The position numbers were made by a program, and so were the translations under genes. A DNA stretch of 64,000 nucleotides from contig NZ_JABTCG010000003.1 in assembly GCF_014610845.1 (NCBI RefSeq), positions 372,001 through 436,000 of the forward strand, written 5' to 3'. Under the pieces are notes generated by a model that had not been told where the DNA came from, ran no database searches, and saw only the letters and a program-made list of their open reading frames with translations. Source of the DNA: Maribacter arenosus. Its GTDB lineage: Bacteria > Bacteroidota > Bacteroidia > Flavobacteriales > Flavobacteriaceae. This document shows positions 44,860 through 54,633 of the stretch, piece by piece (position 1 is the stretch's first letter; each line of letters begins with the position of its first letter).

Positions 44860-45486
44860 TTGAATTACGAGATTCTTTCAGCATTTATCATTGCATCAGC
44901 GGCCCTGGCCATAGCGCCAGGTCCCGATAATATTTATGTATTGATGCAAAGTGTGGTAAACGGTAAAAAATATGGTCTGGCAACGGTGGGTGGTTTGGTT
45001 TCGGGTTGTTTAGTACACACTACTTTATTGGCCTTTGGGGTATCTGCGATTATAAAGGAAAGCGACCGGATTTTCTTTTTGATCAAACTATTGGGTGCCA
45101 TATATCTATTTTATTTGGCCATTAAAGTGTACAAGAGTGACGGAGAATTACAACTAGGCAACGGGAATGTCCCGAAAAAAGGATTAAAACAATTGTTCAA
45201 ACAAGGCTTTATCATGAATGTCCTTAACCCTAAGGTAACCATTTTTTATTTGGCCTTTTTTCCAGGTTTTCTTTTTAGCGCTACGCTAAATCCGATCATC
45301 CAGTTTTATGTGCTAGGCCTTATTTTCATGTGTGTGGCGTTCATCATATTCGCTTTGATCGCTTTACTTTCCGGTTCAATTTCAAATTTCATAAAAGGCC
45401 ACGCCAATCTTGGTTTTTATTTGAAATGGCTTCAGATTTTGGTTTTTATTGGTATCGGACTCTATATACTATTATCAAATAAATAA
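44860..45486 (+). CDS. LysE family amino acid exporter
   Basis: The protein has 208 residues, six hydrophobic helices and the family motif APGPDNIYVLMQS near the N terminus, with GLATVGGLVSG and FIMNVLNPKVTIFYLAFFPGF after it. It exports an amino acid or similar compound. The only sensible start is TTG at 44860, since the first ATG is in the family motif. The HMG-CoA lyase gene begins 27 bases downstream; a leucine link is possible but not shown. Confidence 0.88.
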   Translation: MNYEILSAFIIASAALAIAPGPDNIYVLMQSVVNGKKYGLATVGGLVSGCLVHTTLLAFGVSAIIKESDRIFFLIKLLGAIYLFYLAIKVYKSDGELQLGNGNVPKKGLKQLFKQGFIMNVLNPKVTIFYLAFFPGFLFSATLNPIIQFYVLGLIFMCVAFIIFALIALLSGSISNFIKGHANLGFYLKWLQILVFIGIGLYILLSNK

Positions 45487-45513
45487 TGGTAATTTTGAGA
45501 TGCTTTCAAAGCC

Positions 45514-46386
45514 ATGAAAATGTCCGATAAGGTAAAAATAATCGAATGCCCCAGGGATGCCATGCAGGGCATTAAAAGCTTTATTCCTACAGAGCTAAAA
45601 GCGAAGTACATTCAATCCTTGCTTGGATGTGGGTTTGATACCGTCGATTTTGGAAGTTTTGTTTCCCCAAAAGCAATACCCCAAATGGTAGATACGGCAG
45701 AAGTACTTTCTATGCTCGATCTTTCCCGGACCACTAGCAAATTATTGGCCATTGTAGCGAATGTTAGAGGGGCCCAAACTGCCGTGGCGCATAAGGAGAT
45801 CCATTATTTGGGTTACCCGTTTTCGATCTCCGAAAATTTCCAAATGCGTAATACACATAAGACCATTGAGCAATCGGTTGAAATAGTGAGGGAGATATTG
45901 CACATTGCTAAGGCCAATAATAAGGAAGTAGTGACGTACATTTCCATGGGGTTTGGAAATCCCTATGGTGACCCTTGGAATGTGGATATCGTAGGGGAGT
46001 GGACGGAAAAATTGGCCGAAATGGGCGTACGTATTTTATCGCTGTCTGATACGGTAGGTACGTCAACCCCCGAAAATATAGAATACTTATTCTCTAATTT
46101 AATTCCTAAATACCCTGAAATCGAATTTGGGGCACATTTGCATACTACCCCTTCCAAATGGCATGAAAAAGTCGAAGCGGCGTTTCGGTCGGGTTGTAGA
46201 AGGTTTGACGGGGCCATACAGGGATTTGGCGGATGCCCCATGGCCAAGGATGAATTGACCGGTAATATGCCTACAGAAAAAATGCTTTCCTATTTTACTG
46301 CACAAAAAGTAGATTCAAACGTCCATTGGATGGCGTTCGAAGCAGCTTATAATAAGGCAACGGAACTATTTTCGATATACCATTAG
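45514..46386 (+). CDS. mvaB: Hydroxymethylglutaryl-CoA lyase
   Basis: The protein has 290 residues and splits HMG-CoA to acetyl-CoA and acetoacetate, the last step of leucine breakdown. TIM-barrel marks are ECPRDAMQGI (variant of the usual E-x-x-R-D-x-x-Q), the metal pair GAHLHTTP, and the signature GFGGCPMAKDELTGNMPTE, with the catalytic Cys. Starts at either 45514 or the ATG two codons later. It is probably co-transcribed with the lysE-like gene. Confidence 0.92.
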   Translation: MKMSDKVKIIECPRDAMQGIKSFIPTELKAKYIQSLLGCGFDTVDFGSFVSPKAIPQMVDTAEVLSMLDLSRTTSKLLAIVANVRGAQTAVAHKEIHYLGYPFSISENFQMRNTHKTIEQSVEIVREILHIAKANNKEVVTYISMGFGNPYGDPWNVDIVGEWTEKLAEMGVRILSLSDTVGTSTPENIEYLFSNLIPKYPEIEFGAHLHTTPSKWHEKVEAAFRSGCRRFDGAIQGFGGCPMAKDELTGNMPTEKMLSYFTAQKVDSNVHWMAFEAAYNKATELFSIYH

Positions 46387-46467
46387 TAAGAGATTAGCCC
46401 CCTTTTTTATTTCACGCTATAGTAAGATGACTGCACTTAAAATTATTTAGAATTATTTTAAATAAAG

Positions 46468-46498
46468 TTTGGACAAGTCAAAATTGGTTGTAATTTTG
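46468..46498 (+). promoter_or_regulatory. Promoter of the porin/FMN-binding cassette
   Basis: TTTG (46468-46471), 19 bases, TAATTTTG (46491-46498), the textbook spacing, 51 bases before the ATG. Confidence 0.75.
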
Positions 46499-46549
46499 CA
46501 TTCGAGTTATTGTTTAATTTATAATAAGTCTAAATAAAAACAACCAAGA

Positions 46550-47728
46550 ATGAAAAAGCCACTATTGATATTTTCGATACTGATCGCAAATTTATTATCA
46601 GCCCAAACAAAAACCGATTCCATCACCTTAGACCCACAAAAACAGTTAAATGCTGCGCAACGCTTATTATCCGGGAATTATGCTTCGGCGGTAACCATGG
46701 GTGCCTATGGTGAGATGTTATATAACCAACCCAATGGAGACAATGGTGAATTGGATGTTCAACGATTGGTCTTATTAATGGGATATCGCTTTAATGATAA
46801 AACACAGTTTGTCACTGAAATAGAACTGGAACACGTTGAGGAGGTTTTCGTGGAGCAAGCATTTGTCAATTACAATATTGCGAATAATGTTAGCCTTAGG
46901 GGTGGTCTAATGTTGGTACCCATGGGCATCATAAATGAGTTTCATGAACCCACAACATTCAATGGTACAGAAAGGCCTGAGCTTGACAATGTTATCGTAC
47001 CGACTACTTGGCGCGAATTGGGAATAGGCGTCAATGGTCGATTCAATGAAATTTCCTTAGGCTACCAAGCCTATTTGTTTAACGGATTTAAATCTACTTT
47101 AGGTGATGGTGAAGGTGGTGTTTCCGGGGTTTTAAGAGGATCTGATGGTTTGCGTGGCGGTCGTCAGAAAGGAATTAAATCAACCATCGATAGTCCGACT
47201 TTCTCCACGAAATTCGATTATTACGGTATACCGGGATTACGTTTAGGGCTGTCCGGCTATTTCGGCAAGACACAGGCTGCAGACGATATCGAAGCTATAG
47301 AAGGAGCGAATATCGGAATTTCAATGGTTGGGCTAGATGCACGTTATGCGTATGAGCGTTTTACTGCCCGTGCCCAATTTATTCATGCATCCTTATCTGA
47401 TACCGACGAATACAATACGTTAACCGGGGCGGACTTGGGCAGTGCTTTACAGGGATGGTATATCGAGGGAGCTTTCAATATACTTCCAACACATAATGAC
47501 CAGCGATTATATGCTTTTGCGCGTTATGAAATGTACGATACCCATGCATCAACTTCGGGTTCATTGGTTAAGAATGATGCCTACAATAGAACGGATTTCA
47601 CCACAGGGTTGACCTATCATATCGCTCCAGGTGTGGTTTTGAAAGGCGACTATCAATTTAGGAGCAATGCAGCGGATAATAGCGATGTTCAAGACCGATT
47701 GAACTTCGGTATAGGCGTTTGGTTTTAA
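46550..47728 (+). CDS. Outer-membrane porin
   Basis: The protein has 392 residues. A signal peptide (1-18) precedes a barrel of alternating strands with the FVTEIELEHVEEVFVEQAF and NGVSLRGGL-like turns of OprP/OprO-type porins, closing in NFGIGVWF (terminal Phe). It probably passes small anions or other solutes. It is first of a three-gene cassette with an FMN-binding protein and a membrane protein, so it may serve an envelope redox pathway; that link is inference. Confidence 0.8.
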   Translation: MKKPLLIFSILIANLLSAQTKTDSITLDPQKQLNAAQRLLSGNYASAVTMGAYGEMLYNQPNGDNGELDVQRLVLLMGYRFNDKTQFVTEIELEHVEEVFVEQAFVNYNIANNVSLRGGLMLVPMGIINEFHEPTTFNGTERPELDNVIVPTTWRELGIGVNGRFNEISLGYQAYLFNGFKSTLGDGEGGVSGVLRGSDGLRGGRQKGIKSTIDSPTFSTKFDYYGIPGLRLGLSGYFGKTQAADDIEAIEGANIGISMVGLDARYAYERFTARAQFIHASLSDTDEYNTLTGADLGSALQGWYIEGAFNILPTHNDQRLYAFARYEMYDTHASTSGSLVKNDAYNRTDFTTGLTYHIAPGVVLKGDYQFRSNAADNSDVQDRLNFGIGVWF

Positions 47729-47825
47729 GTCAAAAGTGAGCCCTATCTAAAATAGAAGTTGAGGCATGTAAAAAAATAATTTATCAATACTATTGAGATT
47801 CATTCTAAATTGATATTTTTACGTT

Positions 47826-48362
47826 ATGCAAAAGCCATATCCAATTATCGGATTATCTCTTATTATATGCTTTCTGTTGTTCGGTTTTGGACTTCCTAAG
47901 AATATTGAGAAAAAGGTCGAGAAAGAACTACAGAAGACCTTTCAAATCGATGGATTCTCCTTGATACCCGTGGAATTATCCCCTTCTATCAATGCTAAAC
48001 TACCTATGCAATTAACAACCCAAAATTTTATGAAAATAACAGATGGTGTTGAACATTTGGGTTATTTATTTGTAGATAAAGCCATGAGTAAAACTGCTGA
48101 TTTCGATTATTTGGTTGTTTTTAATACAGATTTGGCCATTGTTCATTCCAAGGTGTTGATATACCGTGAAGAATATGGAGGGGAAATCGGGAGCAAGCGT
48201 TGGTTGAGGCAATTCATAGGAAAAACTGGAAGTGATCGCGTAAATTATAAAACGAATATCGACGGTATTTCGGGGGCAACGATTTCGGTACGGTCAATGA
48301 CCATGGCAATAGACGAACTCTTACAATCGATTGGGATATTGCAAAAAAATCAAGTCTTATGA
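47826..48362 (+). CDS. FMN-binding domain protein with flavinylation motif
   Basis: The protein has 178 residues. One N-terminal membrane anchor or signal (about 6-24) is followed by an FMN-binding domain. DGISGAT (146-152) fits the Dxx(s/t)gAT motif that ApbE flavinylates, so Thr152 is the predicted site of covalent FMN. The domain is expected on the outside of the inner membrane and would carry electrons as in NqrC/RnfG. No apbE gene is in the window. The stop overlaps the next start (ATGATG). Confidence 0.85.
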   Translation: MQKPYPIIGLSLIICFLLFGFGLPKNIEKKVEKELQKTFQIDGFSLIPVELSPSINAKLPMQLTTQNFMKITDGVEHLGYLFVDKAMSKTADFDYLVVFNTDLAIVHSKVLIYREEYGGEIGSKRWLRQFIGKTGSDRVNYKTNIDGISGATISVRSMTMAIDELLQSIGILQKNQVL

Positions 48363-48862
48363 TGCATTATAACGGACTCCTTTCTGCTTTTCCTAGGGAG
48401 ATAAAAGTATTTATTGCATCGTTTGTTGTTATTCTTTCCTTAGGATTTTATACGGGTCTACTCTTCGTCAATGAAACTAGTTCGACATCCCCTGAAGGTA
48501 TCGAACAAAACTATTTGGGAAATGAGGAAGTTGAAGATGCAGGGATTATGAAATTTAAAAAAAGTAACCATGAAATGCTGACCATTGTCCATACCCATAT
48601 TCTTTCAATGTCGATGATTTTTTTTCTTTTGGGTTGTCTGGTATGGATGACCAAGCTAAATAAAAGTGTAAAGCTGTTTCTTACTATTGAACCGTTTTTC
48701 TCGGTTATACTTACGTTTGGAGGAATCTATTTCTTGTGGAGCGGTGTTCTTTGGATGAAGTATATTGTACTTTTTTCGGGTATATTGATGACCTTGACGT
48801 TCATGGTGTCATCTTTTACGGTACTTTACCAATTGACTCAAAAATCGCCTGCTAATCAATAA
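48359..48862 (+). CDS. Membrane protein of the FMN-binding cassette
   Basis: The protein has 167 residues and about four hydrophobic helices (near 16-36, 80-97, 106-125 and 132-158). His71, His78 and His80 (NHEMLTIVHTHI) stand at the start of the second helix and could bind heme or a quinone; this is a guess from position. I do not recognise a named family. It overlaps the FMN-binding gene by four bases, so the two proteins probably work together in an envelope electron pathway. Confidence 0.7.
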   Translation: MMHYNGLLSAFPREIKVFIASFVVILSLGFYTGLLFVNETSSTSPEGIEQNYLGNEEVEDAGIMKFKKSNHEMLTIVHTHILSMSMIFFLLGCLVWMTKLNKSVKLFLTIEPFFSVILTFGGIYFLWSGVLWMKYIVLFSGILMTLTFMVSSFTVLYQLTQKSPANQ

Positions 48863-48897
48863 ATGTTAGCTTAACTAAGAAATAGGTTTAAAAGTAG

Positions 48898-48905
48898 TAT
48901 ATTTG
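48898..48905 (+). promoter_or_regulatory. Promoter -7 box of guaB
   Basis: TATATTTG, 22 bases before the ATG at 48928. Confidence 0.6.
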
Positions 48906-48927
48906 CACGCAATTAATCCTTAATTGC

Positions 48928-50400
48928 ATGGAAGCTCACCAAAATAAAATTCTCGGGGAAGGTTTAACATATGATGATGTTCTACTGGTGCCCGCCTTTT
49001 CGGAAGTACTACCTCGGGAGGTTAGTATCAAGACCAAATTCACAAGGAATATTACGATAAATGTACCTATTGTCTCAGCGGCTATGGATACGGTTACAGA
49101 ATCCCGAATGGCCATTGCCATGGCACAAGAGGGAGGCATAGGGGTATTGCATAAAAATATGACCATTGAGCAACAGGCATTGAAGGTACGAAAGGTGAAA
49201 CGTGCGGAAAGTGGTATGATCTTAGACCCGGTAACACTACCTTCAACCGCCTTGGTCAAGGATGCGAAGGCCAATATGAAAGAATTCAGTATTGGTGGTA
49301 TACCCATTGTTGATGATGCCGGTAAATTAATTGGTATTGTTACTAATAGGGACCTTCGATTTGAAAAAAACAATGAAAGGCCTATTTCCGAGGTAATGAC
49401 CACAGAAAACTTGGTGACCGTTGGCGAAGGTACTTCCCTAGAACAAGCTGAAGATATCTTACAGGAAAACAAAATAGAAAAACTTCCCGTTGTAGATGCA
49501 GACAATAAATTGATAGGGTTAATTACATTTCGGGATATTACGAAACTTACACAGAAACCCGTTGCGAACAAGGATCAATATGGTCGTCTTCGGGTTGCGG
49601 CCGCGTTAGGGGTTACGGGAGATGCTGTCGAGAGGGCCGAGGCTTTAGTCGGCGCAGGTGTTGATGCTGTAGTTATTGATACAGCACATGGCCATACCAA
49701 AGGAGTGGTTAATGTGCTTAAAAAAATAAAAAAGAAATTCCCACGACTCGATGTTATTGTGGGCAATATCGCCACTGGGGAGGCCGCCAAGTATTTGGTA
49801 GAAGCAGGGGCCGATGCCGTAAAAGTAGGTATAGGACCGGGATCTATTTGTACGACCCGAGTGGTCGCAGGGGTAGGTTTCCCGCAGTTTTCGGCTGTTT
49901 TGGAAGTTGCGGCGGCCATAAAAGGCAGCGGTGTTCCTGTGATTGCAGATGGTGGAATCCGTTATACGGGTGATATTCCTAAGGCCATAGCTGCAGGGGC
50001 CGATACAGTAATGTTAGGTTCACTTTTGGCAGGTACCAAAGAATCTCCTGGGGAAACCATTATCTACGAAGGAAGAAAGTTTAAGTCGTATCGGGGAATG
50101 GGTTCTGTGGAGGCCATGAATAAGGGGTCCAAAGACCGTTATTTCCAAGATGTGGAGGATGATATCAAAAAATTGGTTCCAGAGGGAATCGTAGGTAGGG
50201 TTCCTTATAAGGGGGAACTCTACGAGAGTATCCATCAATTTGTCGGAGGACTTCGCGCTGGAATGGGATACTGTGGTGCAAAGGATATCGATGCTTTAAA
50301 GGAAAACGGAAGATTCATTAAGATAACTGCCAGTGGCATAAATGAAAGCCACCCCCATAATGTCACCATTACAAAAGAGTCCCCGAATTACAGTAGGTAA
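48928..50400 (+). CDS. guaB: Inosine-5'-monophosphate dehydrogenase
   Basis: The protein has 490 residues and makes XMP for guanine nucleotides. TIM barrel with two inserted CBS domains (about 95-215). The catalytic loop [11 protein letters not shown] has the Cys near 306, with the flap [10 protein letters not shown] and the potassium site. Length is normal. It has its own promoter and a shared terminator with the next convergent gene. Confidence 0.97.
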   Translation: MEAHQNKILGEGLTYDDVLLVPAFSEVLPREVSIKTKFTRNITINVPIVSAAMDTVTESRMAIAMAQEGGIGVLHKNMTIEQQALKVRKVKRAESGMILDPVTLPSTALVKDAKANMKEFSIGGIPIVDDAGKLIGIVTNRDLRFEKNNERPISEVMTTENLVTVGEGTSLEQAEDILQENKIEKLPVVDADNKLIGLITFRDITKLTQKPVANKDQYGRLRVAAALGVTGDAVERAEALVGAGVDAVVIDTAHGHTKGVVNVLKKIKKKFPRLDVIVGNIATGEAAKYLVEAGADAVKVGIGPGSICTTRVVAGVGFPQFSAVLEVAAAIKGSGVPVIADGGIRYTGDIPKAIAAGADTVMLGSLLAGTKESPGETIIYEGRKFKSYRGMGSVEAMNKGSKDRYFQDVEDDIKKLVPEGIVGRVPYKGELYESIHQFVGGLRAGMGYCGAKDIDALKENGRFIKITASGINESHPHNVTITKESPNYSR

Positions 50401-50424
50401 AAAGTGTTAAATATTTATTGAATA

Positions 50425-50455
50425 AAAAAAGAGCCATTTTTATTGGCTCTTTTTT
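50425..50455. terminator. Bidirectional terminator between guaB and the thioredoxin gene
   Basis: AAAAAAGAGCCA-TTTTTAT-TGGCTCTTTTTT, A and T runs on both sides, between two convergent genes (stops at 50400 and 50459). Confidence 0.9.
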
Positions 50456-50458
50456 AGA

Positions 50459-50992
50459 TTATTTACCCTCTCCACTATAGGTCTGCCAATCTTTTTCTAA
50501 ATAAATATTATCCCCAAAATAGCGGGCAATATTCAAAAAGGGTTTTGGTTTTTGGTAACCTGGGACAGGGGATAACATGTTCATTTTTTCATCTAGGAAG
50601 ATGGTCGTCGGATAACTCATACGGCCCTGCATCAAAGCAGCGGCGAACTCATGGTATCCTTTTCTTCCGGAAGGGACAAATTTATAGGTCTGACCTCGAA
50701 ACTCAATGGGGTCCTTACCTTCCCCGTCTAACTTCACCATATAAAAATTTATTGCCATATATGCCGCTACCTCGGGGTTTTGAAAAGTGTCTTTATCCAT
50801 TTTCTTGCACCAACCGCACCAATCGGTATACACATCAATGAAGATTTTCTTGGGAACCTCATCGGTCTGGGATTGTTTTACAGCTTCATCCCAGCTCAAC
50901 CATTCCACTTTCTGGGCATTACCCATAAAAGAAATCAATCCAACAAATACAAATAGGATTGTTTTATATAAAAAAGACATATTTTGTTTCAT
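50459..50992 (-). CDS. Secreted thioredoxin-fold protein
   Basis: The protein has 177 residues. A signal peptide (about 1-26) leads to a thioredoxin-like domain with the active site Cys59-Gly-Trp-Cys62 (TDWCGWCKKMDKD), an insert, and the cis-Pro region SYPTTIFLDEK. It resembles DUF255/thioredoxin_7 proteins. It should reduce or isomerise disulfides in the periplasm. The next M (four codons downstream) could also be the start. Confidence 0.88.
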   Translation of the reverse strand: MKQNMSFLYKTILFVFVGLISFMGNAQKVEWLSWDEAVKQSQTDEVPKKIFIDVYTDWCGWCKKMDKDTFQNPEVAAYMAINFYMVKLDGEGKDPIEFRGQTYKFVPSGRKGYHEFAAALMQGRMSYPTTIFLDEKMNMLSPVPGYQKPKPFLNIARYFGDNIYLEKDWQTYSGEGK

Positions 50993-51054
50993 TAGAAATA
51001 GATTTTGCTGTTTAGTCCAACAACTGTACCAAAACTAACGATTTTTTTTAAGCT

Positions 51055-52296
51055 TTATTTCGCTACTATTTTTTGCTTTTTCTCTAAAAAAAGGTCTTTA
51101 ACATCTACCTGATTCTTAATAAGGTCATCGAACGTTTCCCTTTCTCGTATTAAAACTGCTTTTCCGTTATGCCATAGTACCTCTGGAGGTCGAAATCTTG
51201 AGTTGTAGTTGCTCGCCATCGTAAAGCAATAGGCGCCGGCATTCTTAAAGCATAGGATGTCGCCTTCAGAAATTTCATTGATTCTTCGGTTGTTCGCAAA
51301 AGTATCGGTTTCACAAATATAGCCTACCACTGAGTAGTAGCGCTCACGACCCTCGGGATTTGAAATATTCTCAATACTATGGTTGGCCCCATACAACATG
51401 GGCCTTATCAGGTGGTTAAACCCGGAATCCACACTCGCAAAAACCGTTGAGGTTGTTTGTTTGACCACGTTTACCTTGGCCAAAAAGTAACCTGCCTCGC
51501 TTACGAGGAATTTACCGGGCTCAAACGCCAATGTAAGTTCTCGACCGTATTCCTTGCAAAAATCATTGAACCTATCGGTCAGCTTTTTGCCCAACTCCTC
51601 TATATTGGTCTCAATATCCCCAGCCTTATAAGGAACTTTAAAACCACTGCCGAAATCGATGAATTTTAAATTTTTAAAATTTTTGGCGGTTTCAAATAAT
51701 ATTTCGGACGCGTAAAGAAAAACATCAATATCTAAAATATCACTTCCCGTATGCATGTGAATGCCATTGATGTTCATTTTGGTCAATTCAACGATTCTTA
51801 ATAAATGGGGGATTTGATGTATACTGATTCCAAACTTGGAATCTATATGGCCAACTGAGATATTAGAATTGCCACCCGCCATTACATGGGGGTTTATTCG
51901 AATGCATACCGGTATATCTGGATGTTTGCTACCAAACTGTTCAAGTATAGATAAATTATCAATATTGATTTTAACCCCTAATTTGGCCGCATCCTCAATC
52001 TCTTCTAAAGAAACACCATTGGGAGTGAATATAATGGATTCGGGTTTAAAACCGGCCAATAGGCCGAGTTGTACTTCCTGTATAGAAACCGTATCCAGAC
52101 CACTGCCCAAACTATTCATCAAACGTAAAATAGCGATATTGGATAAGGCTTTGGCGGCGTAGTTCAATTGCAAATGTTTAACCCCTTTAAATGCGTGGGT
52201 CAACCTATTGAACTGGGAAATGATTTTGTCCGAATCATAAACATAGACCGGGTTGCCATATGTTTTGGCGATCTTCAATAAATCAGCATTCTTCAT
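51055..52296 (-). CDS. lysA: Diaminopimelate decarboxylase
   Basis: The protein has 413 residues and makes lysine from meso-DAP, a PLP enzyme of fold type III. The PLP Lys is in LQLNYAAKALSN, with GSGLDTVS, HIDSKFGI, GIHMHTGSDI, DFGSGFKVPY, EPGKFLVSEAG and GAYCFTMASNYN. Start chosen at the ATG at 52296; an in-frame TTG lies eight codons upstream but between the promoter box and the ATG. It stands alone. Confidence 0.95.
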   Translation of the reverse strand: MKNADLLKIAKTYGNPVYVYDSDKIISQFNRLTHAFKGVKHLQLNYAAKALSNIAILRLMNSLGSGLDTVSIQEVQLGLLAGFKPESIIFTPNGVSLEEIEDAAKLGVKINIDNLSILEQFGSKHPDIPVCIRINPHVMAGGNSNISVGHIDSKFGISIHQIPHLLRIVELTKMNINGIHMHTGSDILDIDVFLYASEILFETAKNFKNLKFIDFGSGFKVPYKAGDIETNIEELGKKLTDRFNDFCKEYGRELTLAFEPGKFLVSEAGYFLAKVNVVKQTTSTVFASVDSGFNHLIRPMLYGANHSIENISNPEGRERYYSVVGYICETDTFANNRRINEISEGDILCFKNAGAYCFTMASNYNSRFRPPEVLWHNGKAVLIRERETFDDLIKNQVDVKDLFLEKKQKIVAK

Positions 52297-52317
52297 TGTA
52301 ATCCTTTTGAGTTTGGG

Positions 52318-52325
52318 CAAAACTA
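52318..52325 (-). promoter_or_regulatory. Promoter -7 box of lysA
   Basis: TAGTTTTG on the minus strand, 21 bases before the ATG. Confidence 0.55.
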
Positions 52326-52462
52326 GGATTCTAAATTGGTTTGAACAAGAAAATTAGGGTTTGATTTATAAATGAAACAAAATGTTGTAAATATAACTTT
52401 TAAGGCTCTTGGTTTATTTGCGGCAATCACGAACACGTTGTATTTTTAACAAAAATCCAAAC

Positions 52463-53104
52463 ATGCTATTGCCATTATTCCCACTTAAATCCATTTTTTT
52501 TCCGGGCGAGACCGTACCACTGCATATATTCGAGGAAAGGTACAAACAACTCATCCAAGACTGCCGGAACGAGGCAGTCACATTTGGTATACCTGTCTAT
52601 ATCTATAATCAAATAGCCTATGGTACCGAGGTACAACTTGTAGAGGTTGTCAATACCTACGAAGGAGGGGAGATGGATGTAGTCTGTGTTGGGCGACAGG
52701 TATTCAAGGTAATGTCTTTTCAAAACAAGTTGCCGGGTAAATTATATGCCGGTGGCGAAGTTGAACTACTCGAAAACATTCGTGATGCCACTCAGGAGTT
52801 GAAAATGGGCGTTCTGAATAAAATCAAGGTGCTTTATGAGCTCATGGACGTTCCTTTTACGTTCATGCCGATCGACAAATTCAATATGTATGGTATAATC
52901 CATAAAATAGGGCTTTCTTTCGAGCAGGAGTATCAGTTATTACAAATGTCCAAGGAAAGTGAGCGATTATCATATATAAATTCCCATTTGTCCACAACCA
53001 TAGGAGTATTGAAGGCAGTGGACAAAGCCAAAGGAGTCATTAAAATGAATGGTGATTTCAAGAATTTCGACCCCCTTGATTTTGAGGATTTTAAAATTCG
53101 ATAA
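52463..53104 (+). CDS. Lon substrate-binding (LON) domain protein
   Basis: The protein has 213 residues. It is a free-standing N-terminal LON domain (LPLFPLKSIFFPGETVPLHIFEERYKQL) with no protease or ATPase part. Such proteins may recruit or hold unfolded substrates. The ATG at 52463 marks the start of the conserved domain. It is followed by sucC with its own promoter. Confidence 0.85.
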   Translation: MLLPLFPLKSIFFPGETVPLHIFEERYKQLIQDCRNEAVTFGIPVYIYNQIAYGTEVQLVEVVNTYEGGEMDVVCVGRQVFKVMSFQNKLPGKLYAGGEVELLENIRDATQELKMGVLNKIKVLYELMDVPFTFMPIDKFNMYGIIHKIGLSFEQEYQLLQMSKESERLSYINSHLSTTIGVLKAVDKAKGVIKMNGDFKNFDPLDFEDFKIR

Positions 53105-53143
53105 AACACTTTAAATACATTAGGGTAAATCGGGTGTGTTTCC

Positions 53144-53151
53144 TATTTTTG
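53144..53151 (+). promoter_or_regulatory. Promoter -7 box of sucC
   Basis: TATTTTTG, 24 bases before the ATG at 53176. Confidence 0.6.
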
Positions 53152-53175
53152 CTACCTAACCTTTAAGAAACCCAT

Positions 53176-54369
53176 ATGAACCTTCACGAATATCAAGGAA
53201 AAGAGATTTTAGCGAGTTTTGGTGTGCGTATACAACGTGGTATTGTGGCACATAACCCCAAGGAAGCTGTTGCTGCGGCCAAACAATTAACTGCGGAGAC
53301 AGGAACAACTTGGTTTGTTATAAAAGCACAGGTACATGCTGGCGGTCGTGGAAAAGGCGGTGGGGTAAAATTGGCGAAGAACCTAAAGGAAGTTGAAGAA
53401 ATTGCGGGTAATATTATTGGGATGAACCTTATTACTCCCCAAACATCGGCGGAAGGAAAGAAGGTTCATAAGGTATTGATCGCCGAGGATGTATATTATC
53501 CTGGTGAAAGTGAAACCAGTGAGTTCTATATGTCTGTATTGCTCGACCGCGGCAAGGGGCGTAATATGGTTATGTATTCTACAGAAGGAGGAATGGATAT
53601 AGAGGAGGTAGCTGAAAAGACACCCCATTTGATCTTTACAGAGGAGGTAGATCCTGCAACAGGGCTTCTTCCCTTTCAAGCGCGTAAGATTGCATTTAAC
53701 CTAGGTCTGTCCGGAACCGCATTTAAAGAAATGACCAAATTTGTTACCTCCCTTTATAAGGCCTATGTGGAGAGCGATTCAAATATGTTCGAAATCAATC
53801 CGGTTTTAAAAACTTCGGATAACAAGATTTTGGCGGTCGATGCAAAGGTTTCTATCGATGACAATGCTTTGTATCGAAGAAAACAATATGCTGAGATGCG
53901 CGATCTGCGTGAAGAGAATCCCATCGAAGTTGAGGCAAGGGCCGTAGGGTTGAGTTATGTCGATTTGGATGGCAATGTAGGTTGTATGGTAAATGGTGCC
54001 GGATTGGCAATGGCCACCATGGACCTAATTAAAATGGCCGGGGGCGAACCTGCGAATTTTTTGGATGTTGGCGGTACAGCCGATGCCAAAAGGGTAGAGG
54101 AGGCTTTCCGAATTATTTTAAAAGACCCTGCCGTTAAAGCAATATTGGTCAATATTTTCGGAGGCATTGTTCGTTGTGATAGGGTTGCCCAAGGCATCGT
54201 TGATGCCTATAAAAATATGGGCGATACCATTAAAGTCCCAATAATCGTCCGTTTACAGGGGACCAACGCGGAGTTGGCCAAGGAGATTATCGATAATTCC
54301 GGATTGGCAGTACATTCTGCTGTGCAATTTCAGGAGGCGGCTGACAAGGTAAAGGAAGTCTTAAGTTGA
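53176..54369 (+). CDS. sucC: Succinyl-CoA synthetase beta subunit, ADP-forming
   Basis: The protein has 397 residues, ATP-grasp fold. Landmarks: MNLHEYQGKEIL, AQVHAGGRGKGGGVK, the FEINP metal motif, and GIVRCDRVAQGI. Together with SucD it forms ATP or GTP in the TCA cycle; sucD is not next to it. A strong terminator follows. Confidence 0.97.
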   Translation: MNLHEYQGKEILASFGVRIQRGIVAHNPKEAVAAAKQLTAETGTTWFVIKAQVHAGGRGKGGGVKLAKNLKEVEEIAGNIIGMNLITPQTSAEGKKVHKVLIAEDVYYPGESETSEFYMSVLLDRGKGRNMVMYSTEGGMDIEEVAEKTPHLIFTEEVDPATGLLPFQARKIAFNLGLSGTAFKEMTKFVTSLYKAYVESDSNMFEINPVLKTSDNKILAVDAKVSIDDNALYRRKQYAEMRDLREENPIEVEARAVGLSYVDLDGNVGCMVNGAGLAMATMDLIKMAGGEPANFLDVGGTADAKRVEEAFRIILKDPAVKAILVNIFGGIVRCDRVAQGIVDAYKNMGDTIKVPIIVRLQGTNAELAKEIIDNSGLAVHSAVQFQEAADKVKEVLS

Positions 54370-54392
54370 TTAAAATCCATTAAGCAATATAT

Positions 54393-54428
54393 AAAAAGGG
54401 CACTGCCAATACGTTGTGCTCTTTTTTT
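54393..54428 (+). terminator. Terminator after sucC
   Basis: AAAAAGGGCAC pairs with GTGCTCTTTTT (one G-U), loop of 12 bases, followed by a T-run. Confidence 0.75.
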
Positions 54429-54633
54429 ATGTCTTATGAATGGCCCATTGATATGGTCCTTTGCAATCCTTTCAAATCAAATATCATTTGCAAATTCATC
54501 TTTCTATGGCTTCCGATACAAGCATAGCAAGGATTAAAATTTTGTTAATTGATAAAAATCCTGTAACAATAATCCGTGTGGCCCGTCTTTTAAGTAATCA
54601 TCAATTATTTATCAATCATTAAACAATCAAATC

